A DNA stretch of 64,000 nt from Evansella clarkii (GCF_002019695.1 NZ_MTIV01000022.1:62001-126000), one strand, 5' to 3'; numbered from the stretch's first letter, positions 24,411-33,899 are shown. The notes: a model not told the origin generated them from the letters alone. A program made the numbers and translations.

Positions 24411-26903
24411 TCAACGATTTCTACGCGTACTAACATATCCAATGATTAAAAGAAGAAGGCTCCAACCTAATAACGGAATAATGCCTGAATATAGATGGAA
24501 GTTAGGATTGTCTAAGGCTGTAGGTAGTTCGCCATTAAGTATTTTAGGAATATTAAGATAAGTGAATGGTGAAAGGTGGGATACATCACCAAACCAATGT
24601 AAAGACAAAATATAACCGGCTGCTGCAATGAATATAGCGATGGAAAACACATTTAATTTCTTTTTGAAGAAAAGAGATAATAATAAACATAATCCTAGGA
24701 AAAAGACAATGAGAAGGGTATAAATAACCACCGAAGCAATAAGGTACTCTCCCAGATTTATAAAGTGGAAGCCCCTTCCTGACTCCGGTTCCATACCAGT
24801 ATAATTAACATTGTTAACCATACTAGGTGGATCGTACTTAAGTATAGGATATTTCCAGTCACCTATACGGTTAAAGACGCCTCCTGTAATAATCACTATA
24901 ATAAACAAGGAAAGTGAGCTCATAATACTCACCATAGTTGAAGTGAGGTATTTCCCGAACACTATATCTTTCACTTTGACAGGTTGTGTTTTAAGATAAT
25001 GAAGGGTCTTTCTCTTTCCATGTTCGTCAGCTAGTCCCCCACCAAATAAGAATAAAAACAAGATAAATGGTATCGCATAAGCGTAATTATCAAAATAACT
25101 ATACAGTATATATAGACCGCTGTTATCTACTTTTTTATTTTCTTCCAACCACTGGTTTTTTTCTGTTATTTGGTTCCCAAAATTATGATAAATCGTTGGC
25201 CTGAATTCCCCGGAAAAAACTGGCTTTATGTCATTATCTATTAACCATTCCTTTTCTGCTATACTCACATCCACGGTAAACTGGCCGAGCAGTTCTAAGG
25301 TTAGATCAATAATGTGGGTGTCAAATTCATTGTTCACATACCTATTTTCAAATAGTTGATATTCTATGAATGGTCCCCAAGCTTCTTTTTTATATGCACT
25401 TAATGCACGATTAATATTTTGCAGTCTGTTGTTGTAGAATTCCAGGGTTTTCTCCTCACCACTAATCATAGTGTCTCGGTATTCATCTTGCATATCCGCT
25501 GGCATTTCCTCTACCATTTCTTCCATGGAACTTAAGTATTCTTCAGTAAATGGAATATACTCATTTTCAAGGACGTGCGCTCTCTCCTCTAATAGGTTTA
25601 TGTAGCCAGATTCATTATCTTCTGCGAGTTTTGTTTGATAAGTATAACCAATAACAATAAAAACGACTAAAAGGAGCATGCACTGTTTAAACAAACCTCT
25701 TCTCTTTATTTTCCGCCATTCAAAATTAACCATTTTCCATAGAATATATTTGGATGTGATTTCATTAAATGGTTTTTTTTCTACACTAGTAAACGGATTC
25801 TGTTTATTAGGGATTAATAAATTTAACGAGATTAAAAGTGCATACCAGGCCAATGCTACGAGAAGATAAAACCACATTCCCTCGTTATGTATTAAGTCCC
25901 CTGCTGTGTCCGCTGTACGGAAATAATTAAAAGGATTGTATACTGATTGAAAAAAAGTATTCATTTCTGTCAATAAATATCCCAGAGAAATAATAAATCC
26001 AACAAGCAGAAGGGCATAAAAGCTATCTCTCACAAACTTGCTGACCAAAAATATAATTGCGAAAGTAAAAGCGGAGGCGCAAAAGAACACTACTGATAAC
26101 CTAATAAAGTAATCCGAAATAGAAAGAATATGAATGGTTTCATTAACAATTAATATATATGGATATTGCAGTTCAAGCGAGTGAGGACCCAATAATAAAG
26201 GAACTCCGACCCCGATCAACCATACTGATCCAATATATATACCGATTAATAATAGTACACTTATATATTTGGAGGAGACAATCTTCCAATAAGCAATAGG
26301 TTGACTTCTAAGTAATAACCAGGTGCGCTGTTCCTTTTCTCTGGCCAGTGTATCACCAAATAATAAAGATAAGATTAAAATGCCAAGAAAGCTTAGTAAA
26401 GCGGTAGAGCTATCTATTAAAATTAGATGGGGGGAAACAGGGGCCGCCTCATCTTCGTAAGCTAGGTTATGCTTTACTAGCCATTCATTTTTTTTAAGAG
26501 CAATCTCTTTCTCCGAATCTTGGAGGATCATAAATTCTCCGCCATTATTTTGGTATTCCTGTAAATTGTTTAGGAATTCTCCTTCATGAAGTGGGATTTC
26601 ATCCCATTCCTCATAGTAAATTGCTGTTTTCCATTCCACTAGGGCTGATTGCATGTCGCGGATATTTTGCTCTTGTAAGCTGTGAACCTCATCAGCGTTC
26701 TCTATTTCCCTTAAATTCGCCTGAACATGGTTCGTTTCTTCATGTAGGGAATCAACATGCTCTCTTGCTCGCTCGGCCTTTTGTTCATTATCAATAGAGT
26801 TACCCCAGTATAGCCATCCAACCCATATAAGGACACTTAAAATCAACCAAATTAATTTTTTCTGTCTTAAAATCTTTTTTATTTCGAACTTAAAGATATT
26901 CAT
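24411..26903 (-). CDS. Large ABC-2-type permease with two fused halves
   Basis: 830 aa. Two similar halves (about 1-380 and 390-830) each begin with a basic helix and membrane segment (FEIKKILRQKKLIWLILSVL; FEWRKIKRRGLFKQCMLLLV), have a large extracellular loop, and end in a five- or six-segment membrane bundle. In each half a cytoplasmic motif (LAREKEQRTW; LADEHGKRKT) is the usual coupling site of ABC-2 permeases. It is two nt downstream of its ATPase gene. Likely exports a peptide, or removes one as immunity. Confidence 0.85.
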   Translation of the reverse strand: MNIFKFEIKKILRQKKLIWLILSVLIWVGWLYWGNSIDNEQKAERAREHVDSLHEETNHVQANLREIENADEVHSLQEQNIRDMQSALVEWKTAIYYEEWDEIPLHEGEFLNNLQEYQNNGGEFMILQDSEKEIALKKNEWLVKHNLAYEDEAAPVSPHLILIDSSTALLSFLGILILSLLFGDTLAREKEQRTWLLLRSQPIAYWKIVSSKYISVLLLIGIYIGSVWLIGVGVPLLLGPHSLELQYPYILIVNETIHILSISDYFIRLSVVFFCASAFTFAIIFLVSKFVRDSFYALLLVGFIISLGYLLTEMNTFFQSVYNPFNYFRTADTAGDLIHNEGMWFYLLVALAWYALLISLNLLIPNKQNPFTSVEKKPFNEITSKYILWKMVNFEWRKIKRRGLFKQCMLLLVVFIVIGYTYQTKLAEDNESGYINLLEERAHVLENEYIPFTEEYLSSMEEMVEEMPADMQDEYRDTMISGEEKTLEFYNNRLQNINRALSAYKKEAWGPFIEYQLFENRYVNNEFDTHIIDLTLELLGQFTVDVSIAEKEWLIDNDIKPVFSGEFRPTIYHNFGNQITEKNQWLEENKKVDNSGLYILYSYFDNYAYAIPFILFLFLFGGGLADEHGKRKTLHYLKTQPVKVKDIVFGKYLTSTMVSIMSSLSLFIIVIITGGVFNRIGDWKYPILKYDPPSMVNNVNYTGMEPESGRGFHFINLGEYLIASVVIYTLLIVFFLGLCLLLSLFFKKKLNVFSIAIFIAAAGYILSLHWFGDVSHLSPFTYLNIPKILNGELPTALDNPNFHLYSGIIPLLGWSLLLLIIGYVSTRRNR

Positions 26904-26905
26904 AA

Positions 26906-27784
26906 CTATTCCTCATTTAATCCAAAGATCTCTCGGTATCGATCTTCTGTTCCGTGTTTTTTCTTTTCTATATCCAACAAGGTGATATTGTTTCTATGAA
27001 ATAATACGTTCAGTTCATGTATACTGGCATTATTTTTATTAATCATTATGCTGTTATCTAAAAATAAATAAGGGATAGAACTATTCTTTAAAAGGTCGCA
27101 CGCTTTCGTGGAATCATTCACCTTGATTTTATATGTAATTTGCTTGTATTTTCCTATATCTTCTTCGAACAGTTTCCCTGCTTTCAAAAAAAGCACATTA
27201 GAAGTAACTTGGTCAATTTCCGCTAAGTTATGAGAGGATAATAAGATCGTTGTTCCTTGGTTGTATAAATCTAAAATAAGATTCCGGGTCTTTATTGAAC
27301 TCGTTGGATCTAGACCGTTTAGAGGTTCATCAAGTATTAACAGTTTAGGCTCATTTAAGATCGCCATGGATAATAACAGGTGTTGTTTCATTCCAAGGGA
27401 ATATGTATTAACTTTATTATTTAGATATGATTCTACTCCTATTAGTTCCGCTGTTTCCTTAATCTTTTTCTTTGAAATACCATGTAGTTCTCCGATGAAC
27501 TGCAGATGGTCATACCCGGTTAAATAATCATACAGCACCGAGTTATCCTGCATGTATGATATTTCCCTGAATATTTTTGTGTCTTTGTTACTTTTATTGA
27601 AGATGGTTACTGATCCACTATCTGCTGAAGTTATATTTGTAATAATATTTAAAAGCGTTGATTTTCCAGCACCATTTGGCCCTACCAAAGCGAGAATCTG
27701 CGGTTCTTTTATCTGGAAAGTTACACCTTTTAAAGTTTTAACCTTCCCGTATGATTTATAAATATTCTCTACACTTACAATCAC
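26906..27784 (-). CDS. ABC transporter ATP-binding protein
   Basis: 292 aa from a GTG start after AAGGTGAG. Walker A GPNGAGKST (35-43), signature SLGMKQ (129-134), Walker B LLILDEP (about 148-154) and the switch His185. The C-terminal 70 residues form the extension typical of ABC-2/DrrA-type exporters. It powers the permease encoded next. Candidate cargo is the pair of small secreted proteins encoded upstream on the same strand, although these have Sec signals, so an immunity role is as likely. Confidence 0.93.
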   Translation of the reverse strand: MIVSVENIYKSYGKVKTLKGVTFQIKEPQILALVGPNGAGKSTLLNIITNITSADSGSVTIFNKSNKDTKIFREISYMQDNSVLYDYLTGYDHLQFIGELHGISKKKIKETAELIGVESYLNNKVNTYSLGMKQHLLLSMAILNEPKLLILDEPLNGLDPTSSIKTRNLILDLYNQGTTILLSSHNLAEIDQVTSNVLFLKAGKLFEEDIGKYKQITYKIKVNDSTKACDLLKNSSIPYLFLDNSIMINKNNASIHELNVLFHRNNITLLDIEKKKHGTEDRYREIFGLNEE

Positions 27785-27922
27785 TAATACTCACCTTCTA
27801 ATATCATAATAATTAAACATAGTCGTGCCATTTTCTGTATTTCTTTCGATTTAATAAGTATTCTCTCTTTTTTAAAGTAGAAAATCCCATATGGTGAATA
27901 TGGGATTCTCTTGGAAATTGAC

Positions 27923-28264
27923 TCATCTAGGAGGAGCTGGATACGGTACTGAACTATGATAAAGATATCCTTCATATCGCGGTACACCATAGAAAGTACT
28001 CAGGGTCAGATATCCTCTAAATAATTGCCCTCCGCATGCCATTGTCTCGAAATATGCGTACCTCGGTGAGTTGTCCGTAGCAGGTACAGTCATCCATATT
28101 CTATTAGGATCACTACAAAATTCTGGTGACACAATATCTGAATCTGAAATTACTATCTCGGCGTCGAAGTTATTAGATGTACCCTCGCTGTCTGCAGAAA
28201 CCTGACCTACAAATAAAAAAGCGAATGCTAATGTTACCACTGTAAATATCAGTAATTTTTTCAT
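27923..28264 (-). CDS. Small secreted Cys-pair protein A
   Basis: 113 aa. Sec signal peptide (LLIFTVVTLAFAFLFVG, cleavage near VSA) followed by a mature part of about 88 aa. It shares with protein B the leader SADSEG.SNN..EIVISDS, one Cys in the middle (EFCSDP), a second in ACGGQLFRGYL, and the ending RYEGYLY.S..P. AGGAG site. I infer a disulfide and a bacteriocin-like or signalling role. No family recognised. Confidence 0.75.
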   Translation of the reverse strand: MKKLLIFTVVTLAFAFLFVGQVSADSEGTSNNFDAEIVISDSDIVSPEFCSDPNRIWMTVPATDNSPRYAYFETMACGGQLFRGYLTLSTFYGVPRYEGYLYHSSVPYPAPPR

Positions 28265-28375
28265 TATTTTGTTTTCTCCTCATTAGGAATTATTTCATAA
28301 TCTAAATATCATTTAAAAACTCTAAATCTTCTGTGTAACTTATTGAAAATCAAACTAAGATAACCTTTAGCCCTT

Positions 28376-28699
28376 CTAATTCGGTCTCGGGAACGGCGAA
28401 GGGGAACGATAAACATACCCTTCATACCTTGATGTAGAAGTATTTAGACTCAGGTATCCTCTATATAACGCCCCGCAAGAATGCACCTCTTGGTAGGAGT
28501 GAGGCGCTGTGTTGCTACCAGCATGCACACTAAGCCAAACTCTTTGACCACATTGATCTGATGGCACATTTTCTGAATCTGAAATTACTATCTCAGAGTC
28601 GAGATTATTAGATACACCTTCGCTGTCTGCAGAAACCTGACCTACAAATAAAAAGGTAAGAGTCAAAGCAAAAATTGTAAATATAAGTATTTTTTTCAT
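28376..28699 (-). CDS. Small secreted Cys-pair protein B
   Basis: 107 aa, a paralog of protein A with a near-identical signal peptide, two matching cysteines (DQCGQR, SCGALYRGYL) and the RYEGYVYRS ending. AAGGAGGTG site. The two genes plus the ABC exporter lie on one strand over 4.3 kb with gaps of about 110 and 140 nt. The layout (Sec-exported peptide plus ABC-2 transporter) resembles lactococcin 972-type loci, but the peptide sequence does not obviously match. Confidence 0.75.
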   Translation of the reverse strand: MKKILIFTIFALTLTFLFVGQVSADSEGVSNNLDSEIVISDSENVPSDQCGQRVWLSVHAGSNTAPHSYQEVHSCGALYRGYLSLNTSTSRYEGYVYRSPSPFPRPN

Positions 28700-29112
28700 A
28701 ATTTCACCTCCTTTTTGGTAATTATTGCATAATTTAGTCGTTGTTCAAAATCTCTGAATCTTCTGTGTAAACCAATGAGATAGTATTGAGCTCGATATTC
28801 TTCGCCTATCTTGTTTATTCACGTTTTTTCTAATTAATAAGTTCCTATTCCGTAATGATTCCCTCTAATTGAGGTGACGGGTTCGCTAGTGGTGCAGGAT
28901 TTTTAGGTGCATGGAGGGTTAACAGATAAGGATTAGTTGAAGATAGGAAAGTATATAAGAGAAAAAAGCGCCTGATAATTTGGGCGCTTCTTTCGTTGTT
29001 AAAATGGGTGCTATTTTACTGTCGCTTGGTATACCAATTGATATGTTAATTACCTCTAACTATTTAAAATCGTCCCCAAAAATCGAAGAAGTTGCTCATA
29101 GGGGTTGCTGCT
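28700..29112. other. Intergenic region without a recognised feature
   Basis: AT-rich. It should hold the promoter for the secreted-protein genes at its left edge. I see no further gene, repeat or strong hairpin. Confidence 0.5.
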
Positions 29113-30093
29113 CTAGCTTTCATGCTGTTCAAACATCGCGCGAATGTGGCGCGTATATTTATCCGATCCGTCATGATCCAGCCGGAACATCAAGTCGGGG
29201 TGGATGATATACCGAGTTTTGTTCTTTGATTTCAGTATCATGACCGCCCCGGCTTTTTGGAGGATGTCCATGTACGTATCGATTGTTTTTCGATTGGCGT
29301 TTTGATAACCCAGAATGCGACCGATCCGGCTCTTAGATAAATGCTTGAGCGCTCTCGGATGTCGCTCTAAGGCATCCAGTACGGTTTCTCCTTCTTGGGT
29401 GATCGGTTCATCTGGATTCGAAACTAAATAATAGGCCTCGTAGTGAAAATACGGCATCACGCCATGAAGTAATCCAATCACGTTGTGAATGCTTGTCTTT
29501 GTTTTGCGGTGACGGTTCTTGAGTTCGTTTATTTTTTCGACCTGATGAATGACATCGCTCAATTTATTCTGAAACAGCTTCACGAACTTCTCTCTTGGTT
29601 TCGTCACCGTCTTCCCCTTTTGGAAATACAGTTCGTTTAACACGTAGTTGACGACTCGTTTATCACGGGGGTCTTTAATTTTTTCTAAGAGGCCGATCCG
29701 AGTGAACTTATTCAGGCGCTCTTTTGTCTTAGTCACATGTAAATGCCATAGGTCAGCGATTCTTTCATTTGTTAATGGAACCCCGTCTTTTTTTAAGGCT
29801 TCCCCGTTAAATCCGGCATATAAAACGAGCATCATGAAGTAACGACGATCGGCTACAGTAAGCTCTGATACCTCTAAAGAACGGATCGGTTCGTTTTTGG
29901 CCATTACAAAAGGTCCTCGCGGGTCTTTCATCCGCTGCTGCTCCCGCCTCATTTTTTCTATGTAGGCTTTTTTGCGGTCCCTGGACATCAGTTCATATTT
30001 TTCGGGATCATCAATAATTAATCGGTGGCGCAACCCTCCGGACTCCTCTGGGTTCAAAACGAGTTCCAGCTGGTATTCTTTTTTCTCTCTCAT
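29113..30093 (-). CDS. Winged-helix protein, possible second replication initiator
   Basis: 326 aa. An N-terminal charged region, then a winged helix (PLTNERIADLWHLHVTKTKE, then LNKFTRIGLLEKIKDPRDKR) and a second HTH-like region near 240-300 (SRIGRILGYQNANRKTIDTY, then LQKAGAVMILKSKNKTRYII). Two-winged-helix architecture with a basic surface suits a plasmid Rep or a transcription regulator. AAAAGGAG site. The direct-repeat block at 24 kb has no other obvious binding protein apart from the RHH partner. Confidence 0.6.
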   Translation of the reverse strand: MREKKEYQLELVLNPEESGGLRHRLIIDDPEKYELMSRDRKKAYIEKMRREQQRMKDPRGPFVMAKNEPIRSLEVSELTVADRRYFMMLVLYAGFNGEALKKDGVPLTNERIADLWHLHVTKTKERLNKFTRIGLLEKIKDPRDKRVVNYVLNELYFQKGKTVTKPREKFVKLFQNKLSDVIHQVEKINELKNRHRKTKTSIHNVIGLLHGVMPYFHYEAYYLVSNPDEPITQEGETVLDALERHPRALKHLSKSRIGRILGYQNANRKTIDTYMDILQKAGAVMILKSKNKTRYIIHPDLMFRLDHDGSDKYTRHIRAMFEQHES

Positions 30094-30212
30094 GGTGATT
30101 GGATCTCCTTTTTTGACTTTGACAGAAGAAGGTCCGCGTATTATAATAACAAAGCGCTATAAACAAAATACTCAGACTTTAGGACTGTAAAGGTCTGTTC
30201 GGTGGACCTTCA

Positions 30213-30247
30213 AACTTCTTGTTACCCGACAAGAAGTTATTTTTTTC
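30213..30247 (+). terminator. Hairpin with T run
   Basis: AACTTCTTGT pairs with ACAAGAAGTT, then ATTTTTTTCTCT. No plus-strand gene was seen upstream, so it may mark the end of an unrecognised short transcript. Nothing else is seen in 30094-30556. Confidence 0.55.
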
Positions 30248-30556
30248 TCTGTCGTCATGTAGTACTTTTCTGCTTCATCGTAACAAAATGTACCCTAATC
30301 TATAAGAGTGGGTTATGATAAAACGGTAGGGATAATAGAGGGGAAATGTGGTTGAAGGTGCGATAATGCGGGTTACCCTCCACCTCCTCTGTGCGTTTAT
30401 ATCGACCGATAGATTGGAAATATTTAACGATTCGCAGTCTTGAAATTAAATTAGTATAAAAGATTCAGGTAAATAGATTTATAAAAAGGGAAAAGACCAG
30501 AGAATAAAGAAAGAGAATATAGAAGCGTATATAAAAAAGAAAGAAGGGTTCAATTT

Positions 30557-30793
30557 ATGGTAAAGAAAATTGCAGAAGTCGCACTCCGAATTTCTGTTAT
30601 TGAAACAGAAAACGGTAAAGAGTTATCCGTTATCGTTGAACGAGAAGGGACTAACCATGAAGTAATGAACTTGTGCGAAGCCGCCCAGTTCGCCGAACTT
30701 ATCGGCGAAGCGGGTGTGGAAAAAGTACTGCTCGCCATCCTCCATGAAGAAGAAGACGCGGTCGAGATTCATCTGAACGACCCTGCCCATTAA
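30557..30793 (+). CDS. Hypothetical protein, 78 aa
   Basis: Not recognised. Soluble: two beta strands, then a helical segment (NLCEAAQFAELIGEAGVEKV). GAAGGG site about 9 nt before ATG. Alone, with a terminator right after. Confidence 0.6.
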   Translation: MVKKIAEVALRISVIETENGKELSVIVEREGTNHEVMNLCEAAQFAELIGEAGVEKVLLAILHEEEDAVEIHLNDPAH

Positions 30794-30801
30794 GAACCGC
30801 C

Positions 30802-30832
30802 AAGCCCCCGACGCCCCCGGGGGCTTTCTTCA
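30802..30832 (+). terminator. Intrinsic terminator
   Basis: AAGCCCCCG pairs with CGGGGGCTT, then TCTTCATTT. Confidence 0.75.
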
Positions 30833-30956
30833 TTTAAAAAAGTATATATTATGTATTTTCTCCCGACCGCATCGGAAAAGAAAACGAGAATGTTTGTTCG
30901 TGTTTTTAGTATATAAAAGAACGTATGTTCCTGTCAACAAGCAAATTAAAAAAGAT

Positions 30957-30979
30957 GTCGGATCGCTCCCGCTCCCAAC
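30957..30979 (+). promoter_or_regulatory. Leader hairpin (family I)
   Basis: GTCGG and CCAAC (one mismatch) flank a GATCGCTCCCGCTC-type loop, tail CGGTCAAACAC, 40 nt before the start. Confidence 0.55.
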
Positions 30980-31019
30980 CGGTCAAACACATGAAGACCA
31001 AACCGGGAGGGGTGCTATC

Positions 31020-31163
31020 ATGGCAATCTGTAAGCGATGCAAAGGGAAAGGTTTTGGGAACTGGCGGCCACAAGACGGAAAATGTTTTGAGTGTGAAGGT
31101 TTTGGCGATATGGGAATCTATCAAAAATGGAAAGAACAGCGGGTTGAACTACCCACCACTTAG
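31020..31163 (+). CDS. DnaJ-type zinc-ribbon peptide, 3' end altered by TnpB element
   Basis: 47 aa as read. Two CxxC motifs (CKRCKGKGFG, CFECEGFG) match the DnaJ zinc-finger CxxCxGxG repeat. GGGAGGGG site. The element inserts after codon 43 (GAA at 31146-31148). Joining the flanks (31148 to 32526) gives ATA AAA TAA in frame, so the original protein was 45 aa, ended two codons after the insertion, and was followed by the terminator at 32533. Confidence 0.7.
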   Translation: MAICKRCKGKGFGNWRPQDGKCFECEGFGDMGIYQKWKEQRVELPTT

Positions 31164-31260
31164 CTTACGCTTGAAGTGGGGGATTCCTAAGAACACCTTC
31201 GTAACCGAAAGTTTTTGATTAGGCTATCCCTGCGGTCCCCGCAGTTAGAAGCCTTACGGC
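31149..31260 (-). ncRNA. Probable guide (omega/re) RNA at the TnpB right end
   Basis: In IS605-type elements the guide RNA overlaps the 3' end of tnpB and the right end, and its guide is the flanking DNA. Here the guide would begin TTCAACCCGCTG on the minus strand (31148 downwards). Inferred from family knowledge and position. Confidence 0.45.
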
Positions 31261-32370
31261 TTCGTTTTTAAGATTTTTACTTGCGTTAATATCTCGATCA
31301 TGATGAGCGTGGCATTGTGGGCAATCCCATATACGCAATGCGAGATTTTTAACGTCTTTATTTTGACGCCCACAGCACGAACATAGTTGTGAACTCGCGA
31401 ATGTTTTCGATACCGCAACGACTTGCTTGCCGTACCAATTCGCTTTGTATTCAAGCATCGTTCGAAACTGTGACCAGCTCGCTTCGCTGATAGCTTTTGC
31501 TAGTTTACGATTTTTGAGCATGTTAGATACCTGCAAGTCTTCGATACCGATAATATCGTGGTTTTTGATAATCTCGGTAGAGATTTTATGCAGGTAGTCA
31601 GCTCTCTTGTTCATGATTTTTTCATGGATGCGAGCAACGTTGCGCTTTTGTTTTTGATAGTTTTTCGCTTCGCTTAATTTTCGTTTTTCCTTGATCGCTA
31701 ATTCTTTTCGCCTGGACAATACGCGCTGCGCTTTCGCAAGTTTTATTTCTAATTGACGAAAGTATTTGGGGTTTTCATAGATCGTACCGTCTGACAAAAT
31801 GGCGAAATCTTTTAACCCTACATCTATACCTACAGATGAATCCGTTTTTTCAAGAGGTTGGACATCTGTTTCAGCTAATACAGAAACATGGTATTTACTG
31901 CTCGGGGTACGCCGGATCGTAGCGCTCAAAATGCGCCCGCATACCTCACGACTTTTCGCAAATTTCACAAGACCAAGTTTTGGCAACTTGATTTTGTTAT
32001 CTACAATCACAATATTTCCGTTTGTTTGTTTAGTCGTATAAGATTGGACGTTATTCTTTTTGGACTTAAACCGTGGTGCTTTGTTTTGCTTTTTAAAGAA
32101 GCGCGCATATGAATCAGCTAAGTTTTTAAGTGATGACTGAAGTGCAACGCTATCCACTTCTTTTAGCCATACTAGTTCTTTTTTCAGCTGAGTTAATTGT
32201 GAAGAACAAGTATTATACGTTAAACCTTTACCTGTATCTTGATATGCCTGATTCCATTTCGCTAAGAAATGGTTATATGCAAAACGAGAACAACCGATGG
32301 TTTTAGCGATTAGTACCTCTTGAACCTTATTCGGATAGATGCGAAATTTGTATGCTTTGTGGGCTTTCAT
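31219..32370 (-). CDS. tnpB: TnpB RNA-guided endonuclease (IS605 OrfB)
   Basis: 383 aa, full length. N-terminal HTH-like region ([20 protein letters not shown]), RuvC I Asp in [12 protein letters not shown], RuvC II Glu in IIGIEDLQV, a CSCCGRQ...CPQC zinc finger, and RuvC III Asp in [10 protein letters not shown]. All catalytic residues are present. It cleaves DNA matching its guide RNA next to a short target-adjacent motif, which helps the element persist. GGGGGTG site. Confidence 0.97.
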   Translation of the reverse strand: MKAHKAYKFRIYPNKVQEVLIAKTIGCSRFAYNHFLAKWNQAYQDTGKGLTYNTCSSQLTQLKKELVWLKEVDSVALQSSLKNLADSYARFFKKQNKAPRFKSKKNNVQSYTTKQTNGNIVIVDNKIKLPKLGLVKFAKSREVCGRILSATIRRTPSSKYHVSVLAETDVQPLEKTDSSVGIDVGLKDFAILSDGTIYENPKYFRQLEIKLAKAQRVLSRRKELAIKEKRKLSEAKNYQKQKRNVARIHEKIMNKRADYLHKISTEIIKNHDIIGIEDLQVSNMLKNRKLAKAISEASWSQFRTMLEYKANWYGKQVVAVSKTFASSQLCSCCGRQNKDVKNLALRIWDCPQCHAHHDRDINASKNLKNEAVRLLTAGTAGIA

Positions 32371-32532
32371 TGATGTTCACCCCCTTTTCGTATATGGGAA
32401 TATATGTAAATTATATCATAGAAACGCTCTATAGTCAGTCGTTTGATGCATTTTAAACAATTAAAAAAGACGATTCATCTCCACCCTAGCTTTGCTTGAG
32501 GATGGAGTCTTCTCGTCCAAAAATGATAAAAT

Positions 32533-32563
32533 AAAAAAAGCCCTTATTTGAGGGCATTTTTTT
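32533..32563. terminator. Bidirectional terminator
   Basis: GCCCT...AGGGC with A-rich left and T-rich right flanks; once the terminator of the zinc-ribbon peptide gene. Confidence 0.75.
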
Positions 32564-32577
32564 GTATTTTTGAACTG

Positions 32578-32757
32578 TTAAACTATTATAGTTATACCAG
32601 TTATGACAATTATTATACCGATACCTATAGATGTATATCCAATTATCTTAGACTGTTTCAGAATTAAGGGAGCTATGAGCATAAAAAATAGTCCAATTGC
32701 AACAATAAGTACGGATAATAAAGAATAGATTCGTAGAATAGCTTCAGTATAGTGCAT
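32578..32757 (-). CDS. Small two-segment membrane protein, 59 aa
   Basis: Reads MHYTEAILRIYSLLSVL at the start; two hydrophobic segments (12-33 and 39-59) around a short basic turn (LKQSK). Excellent AAAGGAGTG site 8 nt before ATG. About 100 nt downstream of the 244-aa secreted protein on the same strand. A small hydrophobic protein beside a secreted protein suggests immunity, which is inference. Confidence 0.65.
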   Translation of the reverse strand: MHYTEAILRIYSLLSVLIVAIGLFFMLIAPLILKQSKIIGYTSIGIGIIIVITGITIIV

Positions 32758-32855
32758 ACAATTTCACTCCTTTCAACAATATCAGTAGTTATTAAAAAGA
32801 ATATACAGCACCCCTAAGCTCAGAGCGACTGTATATTCTTTTTAATATTTAGTCA

Positions 32856-33590
32856 TCAATCAGTTGGAGGATTTGGATAAACTAATGCATTTAAAGTATC
32901 TGATGCACTGATACCGACGTTTACACTTGACCCATAAGCACCAAGATCCCCTTCAACTCTCCAAGCTCCAACAGCAGTTAAGTTTGCAGCACCCTGTGGA
33001 TCACCGCCACTTGATGAGTATGAAAAACTATGGCTACTAGGCTCCCAACTAATGACATCAATGCCTGTAGAGAAAGTGTTAATTTCATTAAATCCAGTGA
33101 ATCTGTAGCCCATTCCAGATGTGTTAGTAGATGTTGCCCAATCATACCTGATATCCCAAGTAACATCTACTGGGATAGGTATGGACACTTCTAAAGCAGG
33201 AGCATCAATTTCATAACTTACTTGTCTAGTTCCGTGTGCACTTCCAGATAAGATGCTAAAATCACCATCTGAAATATGTTCATCCAAGTAAAAAATTGCA
33301 GGTTCATCATTGCTGCGGATTTCTTCTAAACTTTCTAACACAATTTCTAATTCCTCTAAATTAGTAAATGCTTTTGGAGAATTACTTGATGTACTCATTT
33401 CATTAACATTAGTATCTATATCAATATCTACATCATATTTTTCCTCTAGTTGTGCTACTTCTGTGTCTATGTCAGTTTCTGATACTTCTTGTGCAAATAA
33501 AGTATTTGTAACTAGTAACATGGATGTGCCTAAACCTGCAGCTACGACTACTTTAGGGTTAACCAAAAGTTTTTTAACTGAAAACAGAAT
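32856..33590 (-). CDS. Secreted protein, 244 aa, probable non-AUG start
   Basis: The best AAAGGAG site (33599-33606) sits 8 nt before an ATT codon at 33590 and 11 nt before CTG at 33587. Starting there adds a basic LFSVKKLLVNPK to the signal peptide, whereas the TTG at 33566 has no site. Mature protein: acidic N-terminal part (DIDTEVAQLEEKYDVDIDID) and a beta-rich C-terminal domain with many Ser, Thr and aromatic residues. No cysteines. Not recognised. Confidence 0.65.
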   Translation of the reverse strand: MLFSVKKLLVNPKVVVAAGLGTSMLLVTNTLFAQEVSETDIDTEVAQLEEKYDVDIDIDTNVNEMSTSSNSPKAFTNLEELEIVLESLEEIRSNDEPAIFYLDEHISDGDFSILSGSAHGTRQVSYEIDAPALEVSIPIPVDVTWDIRYDWATSTNTSGMGYRFTGFNEINTFSTGIDVISWEPSSHSFSYSSSGGDPQGAANLTAVGAWRVEGDLGAYGSSVNVGISASDTLNALVYPNPPTD

Positions 33591-33835
33591 AGTAAAACAC
33601 TCCTTTTAATAGTATTTTTGCTACATTTTACCATTACCTTTAAGGCGCATAATTAAACATAAGACTTTTAATTTTATGAAGTTTTATGCTTAATACACCA
33701 GCGGAATAATTATTACCTTGATTTTGAGTGTATTGAAATTATTCTTTCATAACTAATGAAAAATTAGCTGAAAAAGTCGTTCGGAAATTGAAGCGAATAC
33801 TCTTTGTTGCTATCCTGCTACTCCTCCTTTGAAGT

Positions 33836-33899
33836 GTCGCCCCGTGATGGCGACCGGTCAAGAGCTCAGAGATTTCAAAAAATCAGATTCGCTCTGAGC
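33836..33899 (+). promoter_or_regulatory. Leader hairpin (family I) plus second hairpin
   Basis: GTCGCC/GGCGAC at 33836-33854 with tail CGGTCAAGAGC, then AGCTCAGAG pairing with CTCTGAGCT up to 33899. The second stem stops 20 nt before the start codon. Confidence 0.65.

Larger units (their letters stand above)
31149..32525 (-). mobile_element. IS200/IS605-type element carrying only tnpB
   Basis: Ends are marked by subterminal hairpins: CCACTT/AAGTGG at 31156-31179 (right end) and CTCCACCCT/AGGATGGAG at 32479-32507 (left end). No tnpA is present, so it would need a transposase in trans. The flank at the left end reads TTTAT on the minus strand (32526-32530), a plausible target-adjacent motif. 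Confidence 0.75.
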
